Below, piece by piece: positions 1-8,177 of a stretch of 64,000 bases of DNA; the first letter of the stretch is position 1; every line of letters starts with the position of its first letter. The notes beneath the pieces were generated by a model. It was not told where the DNA came from and ran no database searches. It worked only from the letters and a program-made list of their open reading frames with translations. Source of the stretch: RGIG9115 sp045648165 (lineage in GTDB: Bacteria; Bacillota; Clostridia; UBA1381); the NCBI GenBank assembly GCA_045648165.1, contig JAZRNL010000012.1, forward strand, positions 1 to 64,000, written 5' to 3'. The position numbers and the translations under genes were made by a program.

Positions 1-637
1 CAATATATGTCCCCCTCTCTTCAACCGACAGAGAAACCTTACCCCCGGCACCGGTTATCTTATCCGAACCCTCTACACCATCAATAGTAATCATTGCACC
101 GGAAAAAGGTGAATTTCCAGAATAGCCTGTTTGCGTAAGAGTTAAATCCAAAGTATCGCCACCGGCCACCGTAGCAGTAGTTTTATCAAAAAATGTGTAT
201 GCGTCAGACCAGCCTGTGGCATCCTGATAGAACCAAAAAACGAGATGTGCTCCATCTTCAACAGAATCTGTCAGGCCGATCGCATAGTTGTTATTATTAT
301 AATAGCTGACATATTCAGATTCAACGCCCCAAAATTTCGTAATGGAGGTGTACATACCCATATCAGTCTTTATATATCCACTTGCTCCGTCTATGTAATA
401 GGTATCGTGCAGGGCGGTAAACGCTTCGTCAATCGTTGGTGACTCACTATCTAATGTAACCGGAACATATGCCATTGTTTCGTTGTTTTTTCCGGTTGTA
501 AATTCTCCGTTTTGTACCACACTAGCATAAACCGTGATGCTGTCTGTCGCCATAACTCCTATAGGTAAAAGTGACATAAGCATTGTGAATACTAATAAAA
601 TAGCTGAAAAACTTTTAAATCCTTTTTTCAATTTCAA
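1..637 (-). CDS. Secreted DUF4430-like (transcobalamin C-terminal-like) protein, N-terminal part
   Basis: The first about 212 residues of a secreted protein whose 3' part lies outside the window. Residues 1-30 form a signal peptide (Lys-rich start, hydrophobic core, likely cleavage after VMA). Residues about 33-140 resemble DUF4430 / transcobalamin-like C-terminal domains: TIDEAFTAL, then KFWG, an Asn-rich stretch and an acidic DSVEDGAH near a WFYQD strand. Residues 153-212 look like the start of an Ig-like beta domain. The start is TTG at 637-635, 10 nt after AAAGGA (653-648); an in-frame TGA at 646-644 excludes earlier starts and the ATG at 656-654 is out of frame. A cobalamin riboswitch lies in the leader, so I infer a role in corrinoid capture at the cell surface. 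The domain call is by eye and the cobalamin role is inference. Confidence 0.72.
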   Translation of the reverse strand, partial: MKLKKGFKSFSAILLVFTMLMSLLPIGVMATDSITVYASVVQNGEFTTGKNNETMAYVPVTLDSESPTIDEAFTALHDTYYIDGASGYIKTDMGMYTSITKFWGVESEYVSYYNNNNYAIGLTDSVEDGAHLVFWFYQDATGWSDAYTFFDKTTATVAGGDTLDLTLTQTGYSGNSPFSGAMITIDGVEGSDKITGAGGKVSLSVEERGTYI

Positions 638-753
638 TTTGATTCAATCCTTTCATCTAAAAACTCAAGTTCAGACAAGTTGTTATTATTGTCTTTTTCA
701 CCTCCGGTGTTTCTTACCGCAGGCAATAAAAAAACTGCGACAATTTTTCTTTC

Positions 754-785
754 AAAAAATTACCACAGCTGAGTTTTTCTGTGAT
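754..785 (-). terminator. Candidate terminator between B12 riboswitch and gene
   Basis: On the minus strand ATCACAG (785-779) can pair with CTGTGGT (768-762) across a 10-nt loop, followed by AATTTTTT (761-754). It sits between the riboswitch core and the start codon, where an expression platform would lie. The stem is short and has one G-U pair, so this is a candidate only. Confidence 0.45.
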
Positions 786-884
786 GGATCACAATTCAGA
801 TGAGAATACGGGACAAAGTCCTGAAGCATACATTTCAGCACCTCAATCTGAAAACACTATTCCTATGCAAATGAGCACTTACGG

Positions 885-1110
885 AATAATATCAAAGCAG
901 GTCTTGTGACTCGCACCATATAGACTGATTGGTCCGCATTTTTATATCCTGCCTTCGCAGTTTCCCACTGACTATCTTTCGATAACGGATACAAAAACAT
1001 TCGATGCACACACCGACAGTTAACCGCAGGGGATTCTCACCCCATTCCCTTTACATCAATTATGCCTGGCGAATAGAGCCTTTGCGACATAATCGAAACT
1101 CTGTGTGAAT
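885..1110 (-). promoter_or_regulatory. Cobalamin (B12) riboswitch
   Basis: The minus-strand RNA carries the conserved core in the right order: AAAGGGAA, then GGGGTGAGAATCCCC (about 1052-1034), then GCGGTT, then a CAGTGGGAAACTGCGAAGG segment (about 965-947), and finally the B12 box, GAGTCACAAGACCTGC (912-897). Cobalamin riboswitches are known to repress transport or synthesis genes when adenosyl- or other cobalamins bind. The only downstream gene on this strand is the secreted DUF4430-like protein starting at 637. Boundaries are approximate; the P1 ends were not modelled. Confidence 0.82.
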
Positions 1111-1208
1111 GTATTAAATTAAGAATATCATATTCTTTGTATTTGATAAGTGCTATATCTGCTCAAAAAGCTTGCAGATTTTATTTTTTTACAAAAAACA
1201 GATATCAT

Positions 1209-1236
1209 ATTATAAATTTTATCACAAATCTGACAA
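1209..1236 (-). promoter_or_regulatory. Promoter for the B12-riboswitch transcript
   Basis: Minus strand TTGTCA (1236-1231) and TATAAT (1214-1209) with a 16-nt spacer, about 90 nt upstream of the riboswitch. It fits a sigma-A promoter for the riboswitch-led transcript. Confidence 0.6.
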
Positions 1237-1496
1237 AAATTCAATGCACAAAACAAACATTTTTTATAAGAAAATAAATAATGCGGTATTGCAAATCCCA
1301 CAACCTGATTTGAAATTTCATAGAGTATAAAAGTTCTGCTACCATATCAGAAATTACAATCCCTGTTTCTGCAAGATGTGTCATATATCGTTATACACGG
1401 ACAATTTCGTTTGATTTTATTTGCAATTTAAACTTATGGTGGCAGTAAATTGTACCTTAATTCAAATTTAAATATCCCCAAAATTCCCCATACTTA
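1237..1496. other. AT-rich intergenic stretch, nothing recognised
   Basis: The space between the two divergent promoters is AT-rich. I see no open frame, RNA gene or repeat in it. Confidence 0.5.
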
Positions 1497-1525
1497 TTGA
1501 CATGTTTGTTTTTTTGATATATAAT
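1497..1525 (+). promoter_or_regulatory. Sigma-A promoter of the sugar transferase gene
   Basis: Perfect TTGACA (1497-1502), 17-nt spacer, TATAAT (1520-1525), 32 nt before the start codon at 1557. Confidence 0.8.
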
Positions 1526-1556
1526 TATAATTAATGATTTAATTTGCCGAAGGGAT

Positions 1557-2972
1557 ATGTTAAGAGTGAGAAATAATATAAAAAATAGTGTAGTCAGATT
1601 ACTTTCCCTTATTGTGGATATGCTCATTGTTTGTTTTGTGTTTTATGGGACAAACTGTCTTGTTCAAAGATTTATTGGGGAAAGCTGTTTTTGCTTTGAA
1701 AATGTTGTTATAGCAGAGCTTCTTAATCTGTTTTTTTTCTATATGTTTGATTTGTATGCGGCAAAGGAGGGGAGCAGAGAAAATACGGTTATAGCGGTTG
1801 TTCTTTCGTCTGTTGTTACCTCTGTGTGTGGAGCTCTTATATCTATATTTGTTTTTAGCCGATATACAGTTGTATTTACCGTTGCTCTGCTGTTAACACT
1901 TATGGTCTCCCTGGTTTTGTGGCGTTTGATACTTTCTTTTGCTATGGTAAGATTCAGGGAGAAGAATAAAATTCTAATTCTCGAATCCTCAAAGGTTCCT
2001 ACAAGGCTTGCAAGAAAGCTTAAATATTCCTGTACTAATGTAAATGAAGCGTGGTATTACATAATTAATGAAGATAATGATGAAGATTATAAATATGTGA
2101 CTGAGAAATTGATTCCTGAGTACGACACAGTATTTATCTCCGAAGAATTCAGTGACGAGGTTCAGGATGGACTTTTTGAGCATGCTCTTCTTGCAAACAA
2201 AACCGTTAATCTTCTGGCAGTTCCGGCAAACGTTTCTCTTATGGGCGGAAGTATATATCAGTTTTCTGACACGCCTGTTATTGAACTCGGAAGCATATAT
2301 ATAGAAAAATATCAGAAATTTCTTAAAAGAGCTTTTGACATATTTGTTGCATCTGTTGGACTTATTCTCTCGTCGCCGTTTTTCTTGATTATACCTATTT
2401 GCATAAAGCTTGACACACCCGGCCCTGTTTTTTATACACAGGAGAGATATACTATAGGTAAAAAGCGGTTTAAACTTTACAAGTTCAGGACAATGTGCCA
2501 GGATGCCGAGAAAAACGGAGAAATGCTTGCTACAAAGAATGACAGCAGAATAACCAGAGTGGGTAATATATTAAGAAAGCTTCGTCTTGACGAGCTTCCA
2601 CAGTTTTTGAATATCCTGATGGGTTCAATGTCTGTAGTAGGCCCCCGTCCGGAAAGACCTGTTTTTGCAGATGAGTTCTGTGACAAGGTAAAGCATTATA
2701 ATATGCGCTATACTATGAAGGCGGGGCTTACAGGCTATGCGCAGGTTTACGGGAAGTACAATACACGTGTTTCCGACAAAATACTGATGGATATGATTTA
2801 TGCCATCAAGTATTCTTTTTGGCTTGATATAAAACTGGTAATTCTTACTGTTAAAACGATGTTTATAAAAGACAGTACTGAAGGTGTTGAAGAAGAAAAT
2901 TACGAAACAGATGAGATGGAAGTAAAACGAAAAGAAAATACTGCAGTACTCCATAATATACGAATTGAATAA
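1557..2972 (+). CDS. Polyprenyl-phosphate sugar-1-phosphate transferase
   Basis: A 471-residue polyprenyl glycosylphosphotransferase of the WbaP/EpsE type. It would transfer a sugar-1-phosphate from a nucleotide sugar to undecaprenyl phosphate, the first membrane step of capsule or exopolysaccharide synthesis. The N-terminal half has four hydrophobic segments (to about residue 130) and a CoA-binding-like region. After a further membrane segment near residue 260 comes the catalytic domain with KLYKFRTM, a RLDELPQ segment and SVVGPRPERP (about 359-368). The C-terminal tail is rich in Glu and Lys. No other glycosyltransferases flank it; it has its own strong promoter. The sugar cannot be predicted. 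ATG 1557 follows GAAGGG. Confidence 0.9.
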   Translation: MLRVRNNIKNSVVRLLSLIVDMLIVCFVFYGTNCLVQRFIGESCFCFENVVIAELLNLFFFYMFDLYAAKEGSRENTVIAVVLSSVVTSVCGALISIFVFSRYTVVFTVALLLTLMVSLVLWRLILSFAMVRFREKNKILILESSKVPTRLARKLKYSCTNVNEAWYYIINEDNDEDYKYVTEKLIPEYDTVFISEEFSDEVQDGLFEHALLANKTVNLLAVPANVSLMGGSIYQFSDTPVIELGSIYIEKYQKFLKRAFDIFVASVGLILSSPFFLIIPICIKLDTPGPVFYTQERYTIGKKRFKLYKFRTMCQDAEKNGEMLATKNDSRITRVGNILRKLRLDELPQFLNILMGSMSVVGPRPERPVFADEFCDKVKHYNMRYTMKAGLTGYAQVYGKYNTRVSDKILMDMIYAIKYSFWLDIKLVILTVKTMFIKDSTEGVEEENYETDEMEVKRKENTAVLHNIRIE

Positions 2973-2994
2973 GCAGATAGTTTGAGTAAAGTAT

Positions 2995-3020
2995 AAAGGG
3001 GATTATTTTACATCCCCTTC
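2995..3020. terminator. Hairpin between convergent genes
   Basis: AAAGGGGAT (2995-3003) pairs with ATCCCCTT (3012-3019) across a TATTTTAC loop, followed by CTTT. It lies between the convergent sugar transferase and spoIIP stops and probably serves both. The U-tract is weak. Confidence 0.55.
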
Positions 3021-3021
3021 T

Positions 3022-4206
3022 TTACCTTGTAACCAATTCTCCGATTTTTCTTCCAATAAGGGCGGCACTGTTTTTTGCCTCGGTAAGGCTATTGCCGTGA
3101 GTTCCTACTTCGATAATCAGGCTTCCTTTGGTCAGGTGTTGGTTAAAGCGTTCTTTTCTGAGGTTTATAGGTCGCATAATACCCGGGTAGGCTAAGTTCA
3201 TACTTTCTTGTAGCTTAACTGCAAAATTAAGATTATCCCGCCATCCGGGATGGGATAGACCTCCGCCGTCCGTTCCGCACACTATCATAAGTTGGGCATA
3301 GTGGGTTCCGTTAATTTCTTTGACGAGTTTTACCCGATTGCCTTTATCATTAACTACCGCATCTCTGTGAATATCCAGAATAAGTTCTATATCTTCATTT
3401 TCGGACAAATATTTTTTTGCAGTGGAAAGCGATCTTCCATAAGCTCCCTGATAACTGGGATAGTCGTGAAACGTTGTGTCGTGAATAACGCGAAATCCCG
3501 CTGCTTCCAGCTCGTCTTTTATAACTTTTCCTACAGCAATCATATTTTGATTTTCCATTGTACTTCTTCCGTTGTCGGATAGGTTAGTTATATTATCCTG
3601 GGCGTAGCACTCTGTGGTATGAGTGTGCATAATAAGTATCGTTGCATCTTTTGAAAAATCAAGGCGAGAATTTTTAAAAACATCTTTGGAAACAGAATAA
3701 TCGGTTTCGTTTTTAAAAAGTTGTTCCGAAGGAAAAGTTTTTGTTTCCGGCATGGGTAATTCTTGACTCTGGGATGGTGCCGGAGAGGGGGAGGGGGATG
3801 GAGATGAAAGCCCACCGAAGATCCCTCCGTATTCTTTTATGATATCGCCGGGTTCCGGCTTCTTCAAAGATGAAATCCTCTCTTTTATTTCGGATATAAT
3901 CCCTCGTTCTTTTCCTGTAGGAAGCACATCCGAAACTATATCATCGGGGCTGTAGATGTTAAATGCAGGTATCACTTCATTATTATTACTGTTCTGCTTG
4001 ATTATAATAAGCACCCCTGCTAAAAGCATGGCGGAAACAGATGCCAATGTCTTTCTTTTGGAAATAAAACGGGATTTCCTTGGAGAAAATCGTATAATCC
4101 TTTTTTTTAAAAGCCTGTTAAAAAATCCCCCGTTGGGGATTTTTATTTTTATATGGCGTAAATCCAGACGAGGTAAGGGTTTTGTTTTTATAACAAAGCA
4201 TCTCAA
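3022..4206 (-). CDS. spoIIP: Stage II sporulation protein P (peptidoglycan amidase/endopeptidase)
   Basis: SpoIIP degrades septal peptidoglycan with SpoIID during engulfment. The 394-residue protein has a basic cytosolic N-terminus, one transmembrane segment (about 53-70), a linker containing a Ser-Pro repeat (about 134-146), and the SpoIIP catalytic domain. That domain contains MHTHTTE (193-199, with the expected active-site His), an LDIHRDA motif, a GTDGGG segment and a C-terminal IIEVGTHGN. The start is TTG at 4206, 8 nt after GGAGG; the ATG five bases downstream is out of frame. It is the last gene of an apparent spoIVA operon, whereas spoIIP commonly follows gpr in other Firmicutes. SigmaE control is expected from the family but I did not find a convincing promoter. 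Confidence 0.93.
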   Translation of the reverse strand: MRCFVIKTKPLPRLDLRHIKIKIPNGGFFNRLLKKRIIRFSPRKSRFISKRKTLASVSAMLLAGVLIIIKQNSNNNEVIPAFNIYSPDDIVSDVLPTGKERGIISEIKERISSLKKPEPGDIIKEYGGIFGGLSSPSPSPSPAPSQSQELPMPETKTFPSEQLFKNETDYSVSKDVFKNSRLDFSKDATILIMHTHTTECYAQDNITNLSDNGRSTMENQNMIAVGKVIKDELEAAGFRVIHDTTFHDYPSYQGAYGRSLSTAKKYLSENEDIELILDIHRDAVVNDKGNRVKLVKEINGTHYAQLMIVCGTDGGGLSHPGWRDNLNFAVKLQESMNLAYPGIMRPINLRKERFNQHLTKGSLIIEVGTHGNSLTEAKNSAALIGRKIGELVTR

Positions 4207-4235
4207 AGTATATTCCTCCTTTGTTTTTATGGTGT

Positions 4236-4919
4236 TTAAGATGGGAGGTATTCAGCCTTTATGTAACCTCTTATTTTTTCTAAGGGTATGGGGAATTCCA
4301 CTACCCCTCTTGCGTAGTAGGAAAGCTCATATGGCTCATAGAAAATCACGAGATTTTTCTTATCTATATAAAATTTATCTTCGCGGTCTTTATCGATAAC
4401 AGGTTGTTCCCATAAATCATGATAGACGTTGGGATTGCTTTCAATCAGCTCTTCCATGCGCTCCGTTAGAATACTCGTATACTCTTTATCGGTAAACAAG
4501 TCAGAAAGCATCAAAATTTTGTCTTCTTTCACGTCAAAATTCTTTGCGCTTACCCATGTATTCCCGTGAAGTCCTGTAAGATAAACGTATTTTTCCGTAA
4601 TAATGCTAAGTAGCTTACCGTTATTGTTTTTAACGGTGTGTCTTACCTGAAGGCAGGGAAGAGAACTGCCGGGTACTTTTATCTGATTAGCTCTATTAGT
4701 AAAGTTTTCGATCCATTCCTCAAGCTCGTCATTGAAAACAGAATTTAGTTTATCAGCATTTTCCGATTGGTGTCCTATAGAGAGGGTTTCGCAGTTAATT
4801 GTGTAAGCAGTGTTGTTTTCGGTCATATTATCTTTTTTTATTTCCAATCCCGGGGTTTTTCCGCATGCGCATAGTAAACACGGGATAAGTAGCATTGCAA
4901 GTTTCAGAGGATTATGCAA
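4236..4919 (-). CDS. DUF3298/DUF4163-type lipoprotein in the spoIVA operon
   Basis: A 227-residue predicted lipoprotein. The signal peptide ends in the lipobox LCAC, with the lipidated Cys at 19. The mature part resembles RsiV/PdaC-like DUF4163-DUF3298 proteins: an N-terminal NADKLNSVFN segment, a VYLTGLHGNTW segment around residue 115, then LMLSDLFTD and a C-terminal FYEPYELSYYARGVVEFPIP typical of DUF3298. These domains bind ligands such as lysozyme (RsiV) or accompany peptidoglycan deacetylases, but here no enzymatic domain is present. It overlaps the 3' end of spoIVA by 16 nt and precedes spoIIP by 29 nt, which suggests expression in the mother cell during sporulation. The sporulation role is inferred from position only. 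Confidence 0.75.
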   Translation of the reverse strand: MHNPLKLAMLLIPCLLCACGKTPGLEIKKDNMTENNTAYTINCETLSIGHQSENADKLNSVFNDELEEWIENFTNRANQIKVPGSSLPCLQVRHTVKNNNGKLLSIITEKYVYLTGLHGNTWVSAKNFDVKEDKILMLSDLFTDKEYTSILTERMEELIESNPNVYHDLWEQPVIDKDREDKFYIDKKNLVIFYEPYELSYYARGVVEFPIPLEKIRGYIKAEYLPS

Positions 4920-6382
4920 ATCAGACCACCGCTTCCTTCGTTTATAATTCTCTGAAGTGTTTCTCTGAGTTTCGATCTTGATTCGTCGGGCATACGTGAC
5001 AGTTTATTGTGCAATCCTTCATTTACAAGTTCATACAGAGATTTTCCGAAAATGTTGGATTCCCAGATTTTTGACGGGTCGGATTCGAATTCTGAAAGCA
5101 GATAATGAACCAACTCCTCGCTTTGCTTTTCTGTACCAACTATAGGGCATACTTCAGTTTCAATATTTGCCCGCATCATATGTATACTTGGAGCAGAGGC
5201 TTTGAGCTTTACTCCAAATCTGCCGCCCTGTTTTACGATTTTCGGCTCATCAAGTGTCAGTTCGTCGGTGCCGGGAGAGACAACGCCGTAGCCTGTTTCT
5301 TTAACTGATTTGAGAGCATCTGCAATTTTATCATATTTAGATTTTGTTTCAGACAAATCTTTTAAAAGCTTTACAAGGGACAATTCATCGCAGATGTTAA
5401 ATCCGGTTTCTTCACTTAATATCCTGTAGAAGATTTCCGGTGATATTTCTGCATTAAGGACTGCTTCTCCAATTCCAAGATCCATGCCGTCTACATATGA
5501 AGAACTTACATATTCAAATCTGCTAAGGGCATCGGAGAGTGATTTTGCATCCCGCACCCTGTTTATTGTGCCAATTTTCTCCATAAGGGATTCGTTGATT
5601 GATTGTTTGAGCCAATGACTGTTACTCAAAGCAGAAAACCAGGAAGGAACGCGAATGTTAATTTCTTTAAGAGGAAATTCAAATAATACAGCTTCAATTA
5701 TTCTATGTATATCGTCCGCCTGAAGCTCTGCGCAGTTAACAGGAACTACAGTGACGCCGTACTCCTCTTCCATTTGGCATTTGAGTTCTAATGAATTTTT
5801 GCTGAAAGGATTTCTTGTGTTTAAAAGGACAATAAAAGGTTTATTGATTTCTTTCAGCTCGTTAATTACACGGCGTTCTGCAGGTATATAATCTTCACGC
5901 TCAATTTCTGTTATACTGCCGTCGGTGGTAATAACAAGTCCGATATTTGAGTGTTCGCATATAACCTTTTGTGTGCCTATTTCAGCAGCATCAAAAAAGG
6001 GAATAGGCTCCTCGCTCCATGGTGTGGAAACCATTCGTGGGGCTTCATCTTCGATATATCCCAAAGCACTGTCGACAATATAACCCACACAGTCAATCAT
6101 TCTGACCTTAAGACGGGCATTGTCACCCAAAGAAATTTCTACTGCTTCATTAGGTATAAACTTTGGTTCTGTTGTCATAATTGTACGTCCGGCGGCAGAC
6201 TGCGGGAGCTCATCTTTTGCTCTTTCTGCCTGATAGGAATTGTGGATATTCGGAATCACCAACAAGTCCATAAATTTTTTGATAAAAGTGGATTTACCTG
6301 TTCTGACAGGCCCCACTACTCCTATATAAACGTCGCCGCCGGAGCGTTCGGCTATATCGCTGTAAATATTGTACTCAGCCAT
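4904..6382 (-). CDS. spoIVA: Stage IV sporulation protein A (coat assembly ATPase)
   Basis: SpoIVA is the ATP-hydrolysing scaffold that polymerises on the forespore surface and anchors the spore coat. The 492-residue length matches the family. Residues 24-32 give the P-loop GPVRTGKST (Lys30), DCVGY is the Walker-B-like region, and NTRNP resembles the base-recognition motif. The C-terminus ends GGLICIIL, the region known to contact the forespore membrane via SpoVM. ATG at 6382-6380 is preceded by AGGAGG. The following lipoprotein gene overlaps its stop. SigmaE control is known for the family; a CATATAGG sequence upstream on the minus strand is at best a weak candidate. Confidence 0.97.
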   Translation of the reverse strand: MAEYNIYSDIAERSGGDVYIGVVGPVRTGKSTFIKKFMDLLVIPNIHNSYQAERAKDELPQSAAGRTIMTTEPKFIPNEAVEISLGDNARLKVRMIDCVGYIVDSALGYIEDEAPRMVSTPWSEEPIPFFDAAEIGTQKVICEHSNIGLVITTDGSITEIEREDYIPAERRVINELKEINKPFIVLLNTRNPFSKNSLELKCQMEEEYGVTVVPVNCAELQADDIHRIIEAVLFEFPLKEINIRVPSWFSALSNSHWLKQSINESLMEKIGTINRVRDAKSLSDALSRFEYVSSSYVDGMDLGIGEAVLNAEISPEIFYRILSEETGFNICDELSLVKLLKDLSETKSKYDKIADALKSVKETGYGVVSPGTDELTLDEPKIVKQGGRFGVKLKASAPSIHMMRANIETEVCPIVGTEKQSEELVHYLLSEFESDPSKIWESNIFGKSLYELVNEGLHNKLSRMPDESRSKLRETLQRIINEGSGGLICIIL

Positions 6383-6477
6383 AAAAATTTCCTCCTAACG
6401 CATTTGTTTATTACACCTATATGCAGTTTTTATGTGGTTTATTACAGCTTTTGTGTTTAAAGCCTGAACTTTGTGTA

Positions 6478-6506
6478 TTGACAAAATGTGACTGATATTA
6501 TATAAT
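6478..6506 (+). promoter_or_regulatory. Sigma-A promoter of the EAL-GGDEF pair
   Basis: TTGACA (6478-6483), 17-nt spacer, TATAAT (6501-6506). It leaves a leader of about 125 nt before ATG 6639. I found no c-di-GMP riboswitch in the leader. Confidence 0.8.
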
Positions 6507-6638
6507 AATCCTAAATAGCAGATTGAGGCAAGGTTTTCGGGATATTGTATGCATACAAAATGTAAAACTAAATGTTGTTAGCTGCTTGAAATTCATCTTG
6601 GTTATTGCATTATTAATAACAAACAAAGGTGATTGAAA

Positions 6639-8147
6639 ATGAAAACAGTATTAAAATTTTTAACTTCTTCTTTATTTATGCTTCTTATGTTTTCAGCAGA
6701 AGCAATTGCAGTTCATTACGTCCATGCGGAGAGTGCAGAGATTTGTTGGCATAAGGATTGGCGCATTGTAACATTGCTTGGTGTTGTTTTTGTTCTCGCG
6801 ATTGCAGTGATTTGGTTTGCTATACGTGTGAAGATTGTATCTAATCAAGGTAAAATAAATGAGCTTACCGATCCACTTACAAAAGTGGGCAATCTTGCAC
6901 ATTTCAAGAATTATTATGAGAATGCAATTTTCGATTATTCAAGAACTAAATATTTTATTTCATATATAATAGTTGATGGCAATCATGTGCGAAATTGTTA
7001 TGGCAATGCTGCTTTTGAAGATGTAATGCTTTATACTTCAGAGGTTATTTCTACAGTCTGTGATGATGTTGAAGAAGTTGCCCGGATTACAGAAACGGGA
7101 TTTGCAGTTGTTTTCCGCTCAAATAGTATGGCCAGCGCAGAGAATCAGATGAATTTGACTATAAAAAGGCTTAATCGCTATGCGGATTCAAAGGATAACA
7201 GTAAGCCGGTGTTTTATGCTGCTCTTTATAATTTCACCGGTTCAGATAGCGGTTGTGAGCTTATCTTATTTAATCTTCGTCTCAACTGCAGTAAAATTAT
7301 GGGTTCAAACTCTCAGCTTGTTATTTGCGATGGAAATCTTATGAAAGGCTCCGAAAGTGAAAAAGAAGTTATGGCAAAGCTTGAAAGTGCTATGTGTAAC
7401 AGGGAGTTTGAGCTTTATCTTCAGTTTATTGTTGATAATAAAACAAAAAAAATCATTTCTGCAGAGGCGCTTGCAAGGTGGAATAATCCTACGGAAGGTA
7501 TTCTTGGCCCTGGTAATTTTATTCCACAGCTTGAGTCGGTAGGTTTTATATGTAAATTTGACTATTATATGTTCGAGTTGGTGTGTGAGCAGCTTGAAAA
7601 GTGGAACGGGACGGAGTTTGGCAAATTATCTCTTTCTTGTAATTTTACAAGAATAACTATTTCAGAAGAGGATTTTGTGAGAAAAATCAAAGATATATCT
7701 GAAAGATACGAATTTGATAGAAGCCGACTTGTGATAGAAATAACTGAGGATGCGATGGAACGGAGCCGAGAGGTTGCTATGAGCAACATGAAAAAGTGTA
7801 AACAGCTGGGTTTCCGTATAGCCCTTGATGATATGGGCTGTGGATATACATCCCTTATAAACCTTTGTGAATATCCCATTGACATAGTTAAGATTGACAG
7901 AGATATTCTTCTTAAAACAGATAAACCAAACGGAAAAGCACTCTTTGCCGGAATGATTGCTCTTGCTCATAAGCTTGGCCTTGGAGTGGTGTGTGAAGGT
8001 GTTGAAACAAAAGAGCAAAATGAATTTGTAGATAAATCCGAATGTGACTATGTTCAGGGTTGGTATTATTCGAGGGTTATCTCAACTATGGCAAGCGAAG
8101 ATTTTATACGTAATTACGAAAAAAACAGTGTGATTGTAACCGAATAA
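6639..8147 (+). CDS. Membrane EAL-domain c-di-GMP phosphodiesterase with degenerate GGDEF
   Basis: This 502-residue protein should hydrolyse c-di-GMP to pGpG. A signal-like first helix (1-25) and a second transmembrane segment (about 46-66) leave a short extracytoplasmic loop. The GGDEF domain is present (LTDPLTKVGN start) but its signature is replaced by ETGFAV, so it is not a cyclase. The EAL domain is intact at every key motif: EALARW (276-281), IEITE, ALDDMGCGYTSL, VKIDRD, CEGVET and VQGWYYS. ATG 6639 was preferred to the TTG six bases upstream because AAAGGTG lies 7 nt before it. It precedes a GGDEF gene by 30 nt, so enzyme and antagonist are probably co-transcribed. Confidence 0.9.
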   Translation: MKTVLKFLTSSLFMLLMFSAEAIAVHYVHAESAEICWHKDWRIVTLLGVVFVLAIAVIWFAIRVKIVSNQGKINELTDPLTKVGNLAHFKNYYENAIFDYSRTKYFISYIIVDGNHVRNCYGNAAFEDVMLYTSEVISTVCDDVEEVARITETGFAVVFRSNSMASAENQMNLTIKRLNRYADSKDNSKPVFYAALYNFTGSDSGCELILFNLRLNCSKIMGSNSQLVICDGNLMKGSESEKEVMAKLESAMCNREFELYLQFIVDNKTKKIISAEALARWNNPTEGILGPGNFIPQLESVGFICKFDYYMFELVCEQLEKWNGTEFGKLSLSCNFTRITISEEDFVRKIKDISERYEFDRSRLVIEITEDAMERSREVAMSNMKKCKQLGFRIALDDMGCGYTSLINLCEYPIDIVKIDRDILLKTDKPNGKALFAGMIALAHKLGLGVVCEGVETKEQNEFVDKSECDYVQGWYYSRVISTMASEDFIRNYEKNSVIVTE

Positions 8148-8177
8148 GGATAATTTGATTAATATGGAAGTGACGAA

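Noticed and set aside
699..705. Strong GGAGGTG ribosome-site-like sequence on the minus strand
   Set aside because: No start codon follows at proper distance in an open frame of useful length; a possible 14-codon peptide from the GTG within it would lack its own spacing. Probably part of the leader structure.
534..803. 89-codon plus-strand frame
   Set aside because: It lies opposite the start and leader of the riboswitch-controlled gene and has no family resemblance.
6400..6470. SigmaE promoter for spoIVA
   Set aside because: CATATAGG with an upstream ATA is only a partial match; kept as a possibility in the gene entry but not listed.
6507..6638. c-di-GMP riboswitch in the EAL gene leader
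   Set aside because: None of the conserved GEMM segments are present.
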